A stretch of 64,000 nucleotides of DNA. It comes from an uncultured Clostridia bacterium (lineage in GTDB: Bacteria > Bacillota > Clostridia > Christensenellales > Borkfalkiaceae). Positions 8,033 to 16,557 of this stretch are shown here, piece after piece. Position numbers and translations under genes: made by a program. The notes under the pieces are model-generated. The model was not told where the DNA came from. It was given only the letters and a program-made list of their open reading frames with translations, and ran no database searches. The stretch covers positions 1 to 64,000 of the forward strand of contig CALVWI010000006.1 in NCBI GenBank assembly GCA_944367045.1, written 5' to 3'. The number at the start of each line of letters is the position of its first letter. Position 1 is the stretch's first letter.

Positions 8033-8578
8033 ATGGCCAAGAAGATCGTGATCTTGAACGGGAGCCCGCGCAAGGGCGGCAACACGGCGCACCTCATCGA
8101 CGCCTTCACAAAGGGTGCGGAGCGGGCGGGGAATACCGTCGTCCGCTTTGACTTGCAGGGCATGAACATCCGCCCCTGCCTCGGCTGCTGCCGCGGCGGG
8201 AAGGACGAAGCGAGCCCCTGCGTGCAGAAGGACGACATGGGGAAAATTTACCCAGCGTACCGCGAGGCGGACGTCGTCGTGCTCGCCTCGCCCCTCTACT
8301 ACTGGAACGTGAGCGGGCAGCTGAAGTGCGCGTTCGACAGGCTGTTCGCCGTCGCCGAATGCGATGCGAACTACAACAACCCCGTCAAGGAGAGCGTGCT
8401 GCTGATGGCGGCGGAGGGTTTTGAGTTCGAGGAGGCCGAATACTGGTACGACCGCCTGATGAGCCACCTCGGGTGGACGTCGCTCGGCAAGGTGCTCGCG
8501 GGCGGCGTGATGGAGGCGGGCGCCATCGAGGGCAGCCCCAAACTCAAGGAAGCCGAAGCACTCGGCGAGAAACTGTAA
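8033..8578 (+). CDS. NAD(P)H-dependent FMN reductase (flavodoxin fold)
   Basis: The protein has 181 residues. It opens with a beta strand and the phosphate-binding loop NGSPRKGGNTAHL, then CLGCCRGGKDEASPCVQKDD, the Cys-rich segment usual in this clostridial family and in some iron-sulfur flavoproteins, and ASPLYYWNVSGQLKCAFDR. It should bind FMN and reduce a small oxidant such as a quinone using NAD(P)H. The ATG follows AAGGAG. The divergent HxlR gene and operator-like repeats suggest induction by electrophiles or oxidants. The true substrate is unknown. Confidence 0.88.
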   Translation: MAKKIVILNGSPRKGGNTAHLIDAFTKGAERAGNTVVRFDLQGMNIRPCLGCCRGGKDEASPCVQKDDMGKIYPAYREADVVVLASPLYYWNVSGQLKCAFDRLFAVAECDANYNNPVKESVLLMAAEGFEFEEAEYWYDRLMSHLGWTSLGKVLAGGVMEAGAIEGSPKLKEAEALGEKL

Positions 8579-8580
8579 GG

Positions 8581-8612
8581 AAAAGGCTCGGGAAGTTCCC
8601 GAGCCTTATTTT
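8581..8612. terminator. Bidirectional terminator
   Basis: Hairpin GGCTCGGGA-AGT-TCCCGAGCC with A-rich and T-rich sides, between convergent genes. It overlaps the stop codon region of the minus-strand phosphatase gene. Confidence 0.85.
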
Positions 8613-9405
8613 ATACCAGATATTTTTCGCGCAAGGTTGCGATGTCGGAATCGGTGACGCCCAGCTCCGCGCGGCAGTACTCGACGACCCCGCCGTAGCG
8701 CGCCTTCATCTCCGTGATGACCGACTCCAGATACTCCCGTTTGAGGCTCATGAGCCCCAAGAGCACCTTCTTGAACTTCAGGGTGAGCGGCGCGATGAAG
8801 AGCGCGAGGCGGTTGACGATGAACTTCCGCCTGTAGAAGCGGCGGGAGGCGAGGTAGTCCTCGAGCACCGTCTCCTCGCTGACGCCGAGGAGGGACTCGA
8901 GCAGCATGGCGCAGATGCCCGCCCTGTCCTTCCCGCCCGTGCAGTGCCAGAGAAGGCCGTCCCGTTCGACGGCGAGGCGCAGAAATTCCCGAAGGCTCTT
9001 TTTGGGCTTCTCGTCGAAGGCGATGCCGAGGTAGGTGTGGATCATGTAGCTGTCGGCGGTGCCGAACTGCTCCTTGATGCGCTTGCCTTCCGACTTATAG
9101 AAGAGGCGCGAGGAACGCTCCGCCGTGATGCCGCCCGTGGGCGCGCAGAGAAGGGGCAGAGCGATGTACTCCGCACCCTCGAGCTTGGTATCGGGGTGTT
9201 CGGCGCGCTCAGTGTCCGTCCTCAGGTCCACGACGGTGCGGATATTCTTCTCCTCGAGCGCCCGCTTCGTCGATTTCGGGAGGCGGGAGAGCCTGCCGCT
9301 CCGGAAGAGCTTGCCGAAGACGATCGTGCGGCCGTCCGCGGCGGGGATGCCGCCGAGGTCGCGCGTATTATTGAGTTTGCGAAGTTTCAGCCTTTGCACA
9401 TTCAT
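8611..9405 (-). CDS. Tyrosine-phosphatase-like protein (Y_phosphatase3)
   Basis: The protein has 264 residues. The N-terminal NTRDLGGIPAADGRTI and the active-site loop HCTGGKDRAG (HCxxGxxR) are those of the bacterial dual-specificity and lipid/tyrosine phosphatase group. It should hydrolyse phosphate esters through a cysteinyl-phosphate. Substrate unknown: phosphotyrosine, phosphoserine or phosphoinositide are all possible. ATG at 9405 is chosen because the -10 box ends eight bases before it; there is no ribosome-binding site. A GTG at 9432 lies inside the promoter. No signal peptide is seen. Confidence 0.85.
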   Translation of the reverse strand: MNVQRLKLRKLNNTRDLGGIPAADGRTIVFGKLFRSGRLSRLPKSTKRALEEKNIRTVVDLRTDTERAEHPDTKLEGAEYIALPLLCAPTGGITAERSSRLFYKSEGKRIKEQFGTADSYMIHTYLGIAFDEKPKKSLREFLRLAVERDGLLWHCTGGKDRAGICAMLLESLLGVSEETVLEDYLASRRFYRRKFIVNRLALFIAPLTLKFKKVLLGLMSLKREYLESVITEMKARYGGVVEYCRAELGVTDSDIATLREKYLV

Positions 9406-9443
9406 ACCGGGACATTGTACGATAAAACGCACCCGCTTGTCAA
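9406..9443 (-). promoter_or_regulatory. Promoter of the phosphatase gene, placed for a leaderless mRNA
   Basis: Minus strand: TTGACA (9438-9443), 18 bases, TACAAT (9414-9419), then eight bases to ATG. The -35 box lies in the loop, and the spacer in the 3' arm, of the upstream upp terminator. Confidence 0.75.
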
Positions 9444-9463
9444 GGAACGTCGGGTGCGTTTTT
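9424..9463 (-). terminator. upp terminator overlapping the next promoter
   Basis: Arms AAACGCACCC and GGGTGCGTTT enclose 17 bases and are followed by T's on the minus strand. It ends the uraA-upp transcript just 19 bases after the upp stop. Confidence 0.75.
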
Positions 9464-9481
9464 CAGGAAAAATATGCCAAC

Positions 9482-10120
9482 TCACTTGGTGCCGAAGAGG
9501 CGGTCGCCCGCGTCTCCGAGGCCGGGGAGAATGTAGCCGTTCTCATTGAGGCAGCGGTCTAACGTCGAGACGTAGACGGGCACGTCGGGGTGCTCATGAT
9601 AGAGTTTTTCGATGCCCTCGGGCGCCGCGATGATGGCCATGAACTTGATCTTCTTGCAGCCGCGCGCCTTCAATGCCGCGATGGCGTCGCACGCCGAACC
9701 GCCCGTCGCGAGCATGGGGTCGACGAGGAACACCGTCTTGTCGGCGATGCCGTCGGGCAGCTTGCAGTAGTACTCCTGCGGCTCGAGCGTCTCCTCGTCG
9801 CGGTACATGCCGATGTGGCCGACCTTCGCCGTGGGGAACACGCGGTGCACGCCGTTGACCATGCCGAGGCCCGCGCGCAAAATGGGCACGATGGCGACGC
9901 TGTCGTCCGCGACGCGGTACTGGAGCGTCTTTTCAAGAGGGGTCTCCACCTCGACGGGCACGAGCTCCACGTCCTTCATGCTCTCGTACGTCATGATGGT
10001 GGTGATCTCCTCGACGAGCTCGCGGAACTCCTTCATCGAGGTGTTCTTGTCGCGAAGAATGGAGACCTTGTGCTTGATGAGCGGGTGATCGAAGATGAAT
10101 ACGTTGGGGAAATTTGTCAT
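9482..10120 (-). CDS. upp: Uracil phosphoribosyltransferase
   Basis: The protein has 212 residues. It converts uracil and PRPP to UMP in pyrimidine salvage. Seen: [13 protein letters not shown] near residue 80 and the PRPP-binding loop [14 protein letters not shown] near 125, plus the C-terminal uracil-binding [13 protein letters not shown]. Start ATG at 10120 is preceded by AGGAG lying in the end of uraA, whose stop is three bases upstream; a GTG six bases earlier is less likely. It forms an operon with the uracil permease. Confidence 0.97.
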   Translation of the reverse strand: MTNFPNVFIFDHPLIKHKVSILRDKNTSMKEFRELVEEITTIMTYESMKDVELVPVEVETPLEKTLQYRVADDSVAIVPILRAGLGMVNGVHRVFPTAKVGHIGMYRDEETLEPQEYYCKLPDGIADKTVFLVDPMLATGGSACDAIAALKARGCKKIKFMAIIAAPEGIEKLYHEHPDVPVYVSTLDRCLNENGYILPGLGDAGDRLFGTK

Positions 10121-10122
10121 AG

Positions 10123-11571
10123 TCACTCCTTTTTGCCGTCTTGGGCGTCTTGGGGAGCGGGCCCGTCTGCCTGCGCCTCCGCTTGGGGGACTTCCTCCGC
10201 CTCGGGGGAGACGGACTCCGTCACATTTTTCTTCTTCTTGCCGATGTTGACGAGCAGGTTGACGAGGATGCCCAGAATGAGCGCCGTTGCGATGGCGGTG
10301 ACGGTGACCTGCCCGAAGGAGAGCGCCATGCCGCCCACGCCCGCGACGAGGATGGTCGAGACGACGAACAGGTTCTCATTCTCGTTGAGGTCGACCTTCT
10401 GGATCATCTTGAGACCGCTGACGGCGATGAAGCCGTAGAGGGCGATGCACACGCCGCCCATCACGCAGTCGGGAATGGTCGAGAGGAAGGTGACGAAGGG
10501 TGCGATGAAGGAGGCGACGATGGCGAGGATGGCCGTCGTTAAAATGGTGACGACGGACGCATTGCCCGAGATCGCGACGCAGCCGATGGACTCGCCGTAC
10601 GTCGTGTTGGGGCAGCCGCCGAAGAACGCGCCCACGATGGAGCCGACGCCGTCGCCGAGCAGCGTTCTCGAGAGGCCGGGGTCGCGCAGAAGGTCATGCT
10701 CGATGATGGAGGAGATGTTCTTGTGGTCGGCGAGGTGCTCGGCAAAGACGACGAACGCGACGGGAATATACGCGACGGCAATGGTGCCGATGTAGCCGCC
10801 GATGGAGCCCTCCTCTACCGTGAAGGGGCCGCGGAATGCCGTGAGGAAGGTGAACTCGGGATACCACTGCATATCCTTAAAGAGGGAGAAGTCGATGATC
10901 TGAAGCGCCGCATTGTCCGTGCCCATGCCGATGAGCGTGAAGATGGTCGCAAGCAGGTACCCCGAGAGGATGCCGATGATGAAGGGGATCATCTTGAGCA
11001 TCTTCTTGCCGTACACCGAGCAGACGATGGTGACGCCCAAGGTGACAATCGCGCACAGAAGGCAGAGGCAGGAATGGAGGTCCATGATGTAATTGCCGTC
11101 TACATTGGTGGCGCTGACGGCCTGCGAGACGGCGCTCCCCGCGAGCGAGAGACCGATGAGGGCGACCGTGGGGCCGATGACGACGGCGGGCATGAGCTTA
11201 TCGATCCAACCGACGCCCGCGAACTTGACGGCGATGGCGATGATGACGTAGACGAGGCCCGCGAACACCGCGCCGATGAGAAGGCCCAAGTAGCCGAGAG
11301 ACATGCTCACGCCGCCTGCGAACGCCGCCGTCATGGAGCCGATGAACGCAAACGAGCTGCCGAGGAACACGGGGCTCTTGAACTTGGTGAACAAGAGGTA
11401 GACGAGCGTGCCCGCGCCCGCGCCGAAGAGCGCCGCCGAGGTGGACATGCCGTGCCCCACCACGATGGGCACCGCGATGGTCGCCGCGAGGATGGCAAGC
11501 AGCTGCTGCAGGGCAAAGACGAACGTCTGAATGGGGGTCGGCCTGTCCTTGACGCCATAGATGAGTTTCAT
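10123..11571 (-). CDS. uraA: Uracil/xanthine permease
   Basis: The protein has 482 residues and about 14 membrane segments of the NCS2 (UraA/PbuX) family. Family marks include [20 protein letters not shown] at the N-terminus and the substrate-binding [12 protein letters not shown] motif [13 protein letters not shown] in the second half. It imports uracil with protons; upp then traps it as UMP. The C-terminal 40 residues are a charged Glu/Ala/Gln tail not usual in the family core. Pairing with upp favours uracil over xanthine as the substrate. Confidence 0.93.
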   Translation of the reverse strand: MKLIYGVKDRPTPIQTFVFALQQLLAILAATIAVPIVVGHGMSTSAALFGAGAGTLVYLLFTKFKSPVFLGSSFAFIGSMTAAFAGGVSMSLGYLGLLIGAVFAGLVYVIIAIAVKFAGVGWIDKLMPAVVIGPTVALIGLSLAGSAVSQAVSATNVDGNYIMDLHSCLCLLCAIVTLGVTIVCSVYGKKMLKMIPFIIGILSGYLLATIFTLIGMGTDNAALQIIDFSLFKDMQWYPEFTFLTAFRGPFTVEEGSIGGYIGTIAVAYIPVAFVVFAEHLADHKNISSIIEHDLLRDPGLSRTLLGDGVGSIVGAFFGGCPNTTYGESIGCVAISGNASVVTILTTAILAIVASFIAPFVTFLSTIPDCVMGGVCIALYGFIAVSGLKMIQKVDLNENENLFVVSTILVAGVGGMALSFGQVTVTAIATALILGILVNLLVNIGKKKKNVTESVSPEAEEVPQAEAQADGPAPQDAQDGKKE

Positions 11572-11623
11572 TTGCTTCTCTCCTTTATTTACGCTAAGAT
11601 AAGCGCATCTTTTCCCGTGAAAA

Positions 11624-11689
11624 GGGGTCCGGCAGGAACACCGGACCCCACTTACACGATATTATAGCACTTTACAGCCGCCCTGTCAA
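11624..11689 (-). promoter_or_regulatory. uraA promoter followed at once by a terminator-like hairpin
   Basis: Minus strand: TTGACA (11684-11689), 17 bases, TATAAT (11661-11666). About five bases past the expected start comes the hairpin GGGGTCCGG (11641-11649) with CCGGACCCC (11624-11632) and TTTTC. It may end the cysK transcript, attenuate uraA-upp, or both. I saw no PyrR-type binding loop. Confidence 0.7.
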
Positions 11690-11714
11690 GGGGATGCCCG
11701 AAATACGGCCCGCC

Positions 11715-12644
11715 TCAATCGAACTTAAAGAGCGCGGTCGAATAGTAGCGGTCGCCCCCGTCGGGAAGGAGCACGACGATGTTCTTATCCCTCAGCTCCG
11801 CCCGCTTGGAGAGGGTGACGGCCGCGCACAGCGCCGCGCCCGCCGAGATGCCGCATAAGATTCCCTCCGTCCTTCCCAGCGTCTTGGCGTAGGAGAGGGC
11901 GTCCTCGTCGGAGACGGCGATGACTTCGTCGTAGATGCTCGTATCCAGCGCCTTGGGCACGAACCCCGCGCCGATGCCCTGGATGCCGTGCGCGCCGCCG
12001 TGCCCTTTCGAGAGGACGGGCGAGGAGGCGGGCTCCACCGCGACGATGCGAACGGCGGGGTCTTGCTCCTTTAAGTACTTCCCCACGCCCGAGAGCGTGC
12101 CGCCCGTGCCCACGCCCGCGACAAAGCAGGCGATGTCGCCCCCTAAGTCCTTCCAAATTTCAGGGCCGGTGGTCTTATAGTGGGCACGCGGATTGACGGG
12201 GTTCTCGAACTGCCCCGCCAAAATGGCGTTGGGAAGCGTTTGGACGAGCTCCTCCGCCTTCTCGATGGCGCCCGCCATGCCCTTTGCACCTTCCGTCAAG
12301 ACGATCTCCGCCCCGTACGCGCGGAGGATGTTTCTTCGCTCCATGCTCATCGTGTCGGGCATGACGAGGATAGCATGATACCCCCTTTCCGCGGCGATGG
12401 CGGCGATGCCGATGCCCGTGTTGCCCGAGGTGGGCTCCACGATGGTGCCGCCCGCCTTCAGTGTGCCCTTCTCCTCCGCATCCGAAATAATTTCCAGCGC
12501 GACGCGGTCCTTGACGGAGCCGGCAGGGTTGAAGCTTTCGAGCTTGGCATAAAGGTTGGCCTCCGCGCCGTAAGCCGCTTTATAGCGGGAAATTTCCAAA
12601 AGCGGGGTGTTCCCGACAAGTTGTTCGATATTTTTGGCCAGCAT
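11715..12644 (-). CDS. cysK: Cysteine synthase A
   Basis: The protein has 309 residues, the usual length. It joins O-acetylserine and sulfide to form cysteine, with PLP on Lys45 (FNPAGSVKDRV). The phosphate-contact loop PTSGNTGIG (about 71-79) and GVGTGGTLSGVGKYL are conserved. The ATG is one base after the stop of the epimerase-zinc-ribbon gene, with GGGGAG in that gene's last codons, so it belongs to the tex operon. No sulfur-responsive leader is seen because there is no separate promoter. Confidence 0.95.
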   Translation of the reverse strand: MLAKNIEQLVGNTPLLEISRYKAAYGAEANLYAKLESFNPAGSVKDRVALEIISDAEEKGTLKAGGTIVEPTSGNTGIGIAAIAAERGYHAILVMPDTMSMERRNILRAYGAEIVLTEGAKGMAGAIEKAEELVQTLPNAILAGQFENPVNPRAHYKTTGPEIWKDLGGDIACFVAGVGTGGTLSGVGKYLKEQDPAVRIVAVEPASSPVLSKGHGGAHGIQGIGAGFVPKALDTSIYDEVIAVSDEDALSYAKTLGRTEGILCGISAGAALCAAVTLSKRAELRDKNIVVLLPDGGDRYYSTALFKFD

Positions 12645-12645
12645 T

Positions 12646-14166
12646 TTACTCCCCCTTTTTGATGACGGGCTTGCCGTCCTTGATGTCGTAGATGAGGTCC
12701 TCGTCGCGGCGGTGGGAGTCGTACCACACCTGCGCGTAGTAAGGATTTTTCTTGGCTAAGAGGTCGAACTTCCACGGGCGAGGATAGGAGCAGTGCGGGC
12801 ACCAGTGCCCCGCGCGCAGCACGGTGAGCGCGGACGCCTCGAACGTATGCCCCTCGGCGCATTTCCATTGAAGGGGCGCACGCAGGGAGGGCATCTCCTT
12901 CGAGAGGCACTCGCCCCCGCGGAATGCGGCAGCCGATTTCGCGTCCTCGATGGTCCACTCGCGCATGGGCTTCCCGTCGTCGAACCCGTGCGAGAGGAGC
13001 TCGACGCCCTCGCCCTTCTTCTTTTTCTCGAAATCGGGCTGTTTACAGGCGATATGCACGTCCTCCCAGCGCTTCGGGAGCGTCTCCACGCCCTCCTTGC
13101 CGCCGAAATAGGCGGTGATGCGCGCCTCGTCGCCGTCTTTGATCCACTTCGTAGGCGAGCCGTCCATCGCGAGCAAGCGTTTGAAGAGGAATTCGTAGAT
13201 GAGTTCGGGCGGCACGGCCTTTCCCAAGGAAAAGAGCGGGTGGGCCTTGCCGATCTCCTGCCAATATTCGTGCACGCCGTCGCGTTGGAAGCAAAAGAGC
13301 GATTCGAGCTCGCCCGCATCGGAGAACCACAGGCCGTGGAAGTTGCGGCGGGGGAACCACTCGGGGCGGAAGTAGCGCTCGGGCTTGCCGCCGATGACGG
13401 AGAAGCCGTCCTCGAGGGTGTCGTACCCCGTGCAGCGGCCCCTCTCGCCCGCGCCGATGTTGTAGACGTTGTTCCAAAAATCGTCGATCTCCCCTCTGCT
13501 CTCGCGGAGAAAGATGTTTGCAAACAGCCGCGCCGTGTCGCGCGCGCTCACCCACTCGAGGGGCGCGTTCAAGACGACGTGGAACATGAGGGGATCGCTC
13601 ATGTTGTTTTCGAGCATCCTCGGGTGCAGCATCGCCCCCTCGCGCAAAATTGCAAAGCGCTCGAGGTCGGCGTCCAAGATGTACCGCTCCGCCTTTATTT
13701 TATGCAGCTCGTAGGGTTCGAAGGGGCTGACGAGCAGGGGATCGCCCACCCTGCCGAAGGGGTGCGCCATCGTGCGGTTGCCGTAGACGGCGACGGACGA
13801 GATGTAGACGAACGCGGGCTGGGGAGACTGCTTTTTGACGGCCTCCACCATCGCCGCCGTGCCGCCGAAGTTGACGCGGTGGGAGAGCGAGGGCGAATGG
13901 TCCGCCGCAGGGGGAATGACCCCCGCCATGTGCAATACGTACTCCGCCCCTTCGACGAGGCGGTCGCAGTCCTCCTGCCGCGTGACATCGCCGCGGACGA
14001 ACTCGATGCGCGGGCCGTACTCCTGTTTCAAGCGGCGGGCGAGTTCCTCGTTGCGCTTCTTGGGGGTGAGCAGCACGCGCACGCACGCGCCCACGGGAAG
14101 GGCGAGCACGGCCTTGAGCGCCTCCCGCCCCATGTCGCCGCTCACGCCCGTCATGGCGATCTTCAT
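12646..14166 (-). CDS. NAD-dependent epimerase/dehydratase fused to a zinc-ribbon-like domain
   Basis: The protein has 506 residues. Residues 1-300 are an extended SDR: GVSGDMG nucleotide loop at the N-terminus, HMAGVIPPAADHS near 100, and a YELHKIKAE catalytic YxxxK-type site near 180. The C-terminal 80 residues carry Cys436, His440, Cys456 and Cys459 in WKCAEGHTFEAS and HWCPHC, a pattern of DUF4379-type probable zinc ribbons. The two parts do not normally occur together. The sugar or lipid substrate is unknown. It lies between tex and cysK in one transcript (gaps of 12 and 1 bases). The zinc ribbon might bind nucleic acid or hold the fold. Confidence 0.8.
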   Translation of the reverse strand: MKIAMTGVSGDMGREALKAVLALPVGACVRVLLTPKKRNEELARRLKQEYGPRIEFVRGDVTRQEDCDRLVEGAEYVLHMAGVIPPAADHSPSLSHRVNFGGTAAMVEAVKKQSPQPAFVYISSVAVYGNRTMAHPFGRVGDPLLVSPFEPYELHKIKAERYILDADLERFAILREGAMLHPRMLENNMSDPLMFHVVLNAPLEWVSARDTARLFANIFLRESRGEIDDFWNNVYNIGAGERGRCTGYDTLEDGFSVIGGKPERYFRPEWFPRRNFHGLWFSDAGELESLFCFQRDGVHEYWQEIGKAHPLFSLGKAVPPELIYEFLFKRLLAMDGSPTKWIKDGDEARITAYFGGKEGVETLPKRWEDVHIACKQPDFEKKKKGEGVELLSHGFDDGKPMREWTIEDAKSAAAFRGGECLSKEMPSLRAPLQWKCAEGHTFEASALTVLRAGHWCPHCSYPRPWKFDLLAKKNPYYAQVWYDSHRRDEDLIYDIKDGKPVIKKGE

Positions 14167-14178
14167 AACGTCCCCCCT

Positions 14179-16344
14179 TTACCGCGGCTTCTTCATCGTG
14201 AGGCTGATGCGGTTCTTTCTTTCGTCCACGTCCTTCACCCAGACGGTGACGATATCCCCCACCGACAGCACCTCGGAGGGGTGGCGGATGTATTTATCGG
14301 AGATCTCGGAGATGTGCACGAGGCCGTCCTGATGCACGCCGATGTCGACGAACGCGCCGAAGTCGATGACGTTTCTCACCGTCCCCTTGAGCTCCATGCC
14401 GGGCTTTAAGTCCTTGAGCTCCATGACGTCGGTGCGCAGGACGGGCGCGGGGAGCTCGTCGCGGGGGTCGCGGCCAGGCTGTTTGAGCTCGGCGCACACG
14501 TCGAAGAGGGTGGGAAGCCCCACGCCGCAGGCCTGAGCCGCTTTCTCCTCGCCATACCCGTGCAGGCGCTCCATGAGATGGCCCAAATTTCCGCGGCGGA
14601 CGTCGTCCTCGGTGTAGCCACAGAGGGAGAGGAGCTTTTCCGCGGCGGCGTAGGATTCGGGGTGCACGGCGGTGTTGTCGAGCACTTCTTCGCTCTCGGG
14701 CACGCGCAGGAAGCCCGCGCACTGCTCGAACGCCTTCGCGCCCAGTTTGGGCACCTTCAAAATTTGCTTGCGGGAGGTGAACTTGCCGTTCTCCTCGCGG
14801 TATTTGACGACGTTGGCGGCGACGCTCGCATTCAAGCCCGAGACGCGCGCCAAAAGCGGCGCGGAGGCCGTGTTCACGTCGACGCCCACCGCATTCACGC
14901 AGTCCTCGACGACGCCATCGAGCGCTTCCGAGAGCCGCTTTTCGGGCATGTCGTGCTGGTACTGCCCCACGCCGATGGACTTGGGGTCGATCTTGACGAG
15001 CTCGGCCAAAGGATCCTGCAGTCTCCTTGCAATGGAGACTGCCGAACGCAGGTTGACGTCGAAGTCGGGGAACTCCGCCGCCGCCAGCTTGGACGCCGAG
15101 TAGACGGACGCACCCGCCTCGTTGACGATGGCGTACGAGACGCCCGCTCCCTTGCCCAAAGAGGCGATGAGCTCCACCGTCATTTGCTCCGTCTCGCGGC
15201 TTGCGGTGCCGTTGCCGATGGCGATGTGCTTGACCTTATGCTTCTTGATGAGCCCCGCAAGAACGCGGATGGCCTCCGCCTTCTGCCGCTCGCCGTGCGT
15301 CGGGTAGACGACGGCCGTATCCAGCACCTTGCCCGTGCCGTCCACGACGGCGACCTTGCAGCCCATGCGGTAGCCGGGGTCGAGGCCCATCGTGACGAAC
15401 CCCTTGACGGGCGGCTGCATCAAAAGCGGGCGCAGGTTGAGCGCGAACTGCCCGATGGCCCCTTCCGAGGCGCTCTCGGTGAGGGCAGCGCGCACCTCGC
15501 GCTCCAAAGACGGCTCGATGAGGCGGTCGTAGGCATCCTCGGCGGCGGCCTTCACGAACGCCGTCGACGCGCAGGCGGGCTTCTTGATGACGCGGCGGAA
15601 GATGAGCTCGAGCGCGTTGTCGTGGGGAATATCCACCCAAACTTTGAGGACGCCCTCCTTCTCGCCGCGGTTGACGGCCAAGACGCGGTGGCCGGGAATG
15701 GTCTTGACGGCGCAGGTGAACTTATAGTAGTTGCGGTAGACGGTGTCCTCGGGGTCCTTCTTGGCGGCCTCCGAGCAAACGTCCCCGCACTTCATCGCGT
15801 AGTCACGGAGCGCGCCGCGCACGCCCGCGTCGTCCGAGATGTTCTCGGCGATGATATCGCTCGCTCCCTGCAGGGCTTCCTCCACAGTATTGACGCCCTT
15901 CTCCTCATCGATATAGTCCTTCGCGGCGACTTCGGGGGCGGGAGTGTCCCTCTCCTGTGCGAAGAGGAGCGCAGCGAGGGGTTCGAGGCCCTTCTCGCGG
16001 GCGATCATGGCGCGGGTGCGGCGCTTCTGCTTGTAGGGGCGGTACTCGTCCTCGACGGCGGCGAGCGTCTCCGCGGCCTCGATGCGGGCCTTGAGCTCGT
16101 CGGTGAGCTTGCCCTGCGCCTCGATGGAAGAGAGCACTTCCTGCTTGCGCGCCTCAAGGTTGCGCAAATATTGCAATCTGTCCGCAAGGGTGCGGATGGT
16201 CTGGTCGTCCATCGTGCCGTGCATCTCCTTGCGGTAGCGGGCGATGAAGGGCACCGTGTTGCCCTCGTCGAGGAGGTTGACGACGTTCTGAACGTGCTCC
16301 TCTTTTTTGTCGAGCTCCTTTGCGAGCGTCTTGATGATATCCAT
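14179..16344 (-). CDS. tex: Tex-family S1 RNA-binding protein
   Basis: The protein has 721 residues, the usual length. Domain order: N-terminal helical Tex domain (VPFIARYRKEMHG), a YqgF-like RNase H fold (GLDPGYRMGCKVAVVDGTGK), helix-hairpin-helix repeats (VGVDVNTASAPLLARVSGL) and a C-terminal S1 domain (GTVRNVIDFGAFVDIGVHQDGLVHISE). Tex binds nucleic acid and affects transcription and toxin expression in several bacteria. The start is at the only ATG that keeps the whole N-terminal domain, after GGAGACAAT. It heads the tex-epimerase-cysK operon. Confidence 0.95.
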   Translation of the reverse strand: MDIIKTLAKELDKKEEHVQNVVNLLDEGNTVPFIARYRKEMHGTMDDQTIRTLADRLQYLRNLEARKQEVLSSIEAQGKLTDELKARIEAAETLAAVEDEYRPYKQKRRTRAMIAREKGLEPLAALLFAQERDTPAPEVAAKDYIDEEKGVNTVEEALQGASDIIAENISDDAGVRGALRDYAMKCGDVCSEAAKKDPEDTVYRNYYKFTCAVKTIPGHRVLAVNRGEKEGVLKVWVDIPHDNALELIFRRVIKKPACASTAFVKAAAEDAYDRLIEPSLEREVRAALTESASEGAIGQFALNLRPLLMQPPVKGFVTMGLDPGYRMGCKVAVVDGTGKVLDTAVVYPTHGERQKAEAIRVLAGLIKKHKVKHIAIGNGTASRETEQMTVELIASLGKGAGVSYAIVNEAGASVYSASKLAAAEFPDFDVNLRSAVSIARRLQDPLAELVKIDPKSIGVGQYQHDMPEKRLSEALDGVVEDCVNAVGVDVNTASAPLLARVSGLNASVAANVVKYREENGKFTSRKQILKVPKLGAKAFEQCAGFLRVPESEEVLDNTAVHPESYAAAEKLLSLCGYTEDDVRRGNLGHLMERLHGYGEEKAAQACGVGLPTLFDVCAELKQPGRDPRDELPAPVLRTDVMELKDLKPGMELKGTVRNVIDFGAFVDIGVHQDGLVHISEISDKYIRHPSEVLSVGDIVTVWVKDVDERKNRISLTMKKPR

Positions 16345-16386
16345 ATTGTCTCCGTATGCCCCTTCGGGCGTATGTGTATTGGTACT

Positions 16387-16415
16387 ATCTTACCACATCG
16401 TGCAAAATTTTTCAA
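16387..16415 (-). promoter_or_regulatory. tex operon promoter
   Basis: Minus strand: TTGAAA (16410-16415), 17 bases, TAAGAT (16387-16392). The leader before ATG is about 36 bases. Confidence 0.65.
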
Positions 16416-16444
16416 GCGTTCAAAGAAGGACGGAAAAACATATG

Positions 16445-16470
16445 AAAAAGGGAGGGCGTGGGCCCTCCCC
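16445..16470 (-). terminator. Terminator of the hemolysin III gene
   Basis: GGGAGGGC-CCAC-GCCCTCCC on the minus strand followed by TTTTTC. Confidence 0.8.
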
Positions 16471-16494
16471 GTTACGGAGAATGGCTGCCTTACG

Positions 16495-16557
16495 GCAGCA
16501 GGAGAAGAATGTTCGTCTTATGAAGTCCGCCTCAAAGCAGCAGAAGAAGAATGCTCG
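16495..16557 (-). repeat. Duplicated 3' end of the hemolysin III gene
   Basis: Two 21-base copies (16495-16515 and 16537-16557) differ at two positions. The upstream copy encodes the end of the protein, SILLLLL then stop; the second lies past the stop and would read ILLLLP then stop. Confidence 0.7.

Noticed and set aside
11572..11660. PyrR-binding attenuator for uraA
   Set aside because: No match to the PyrR loop consensus was found; only a plain hairpin.
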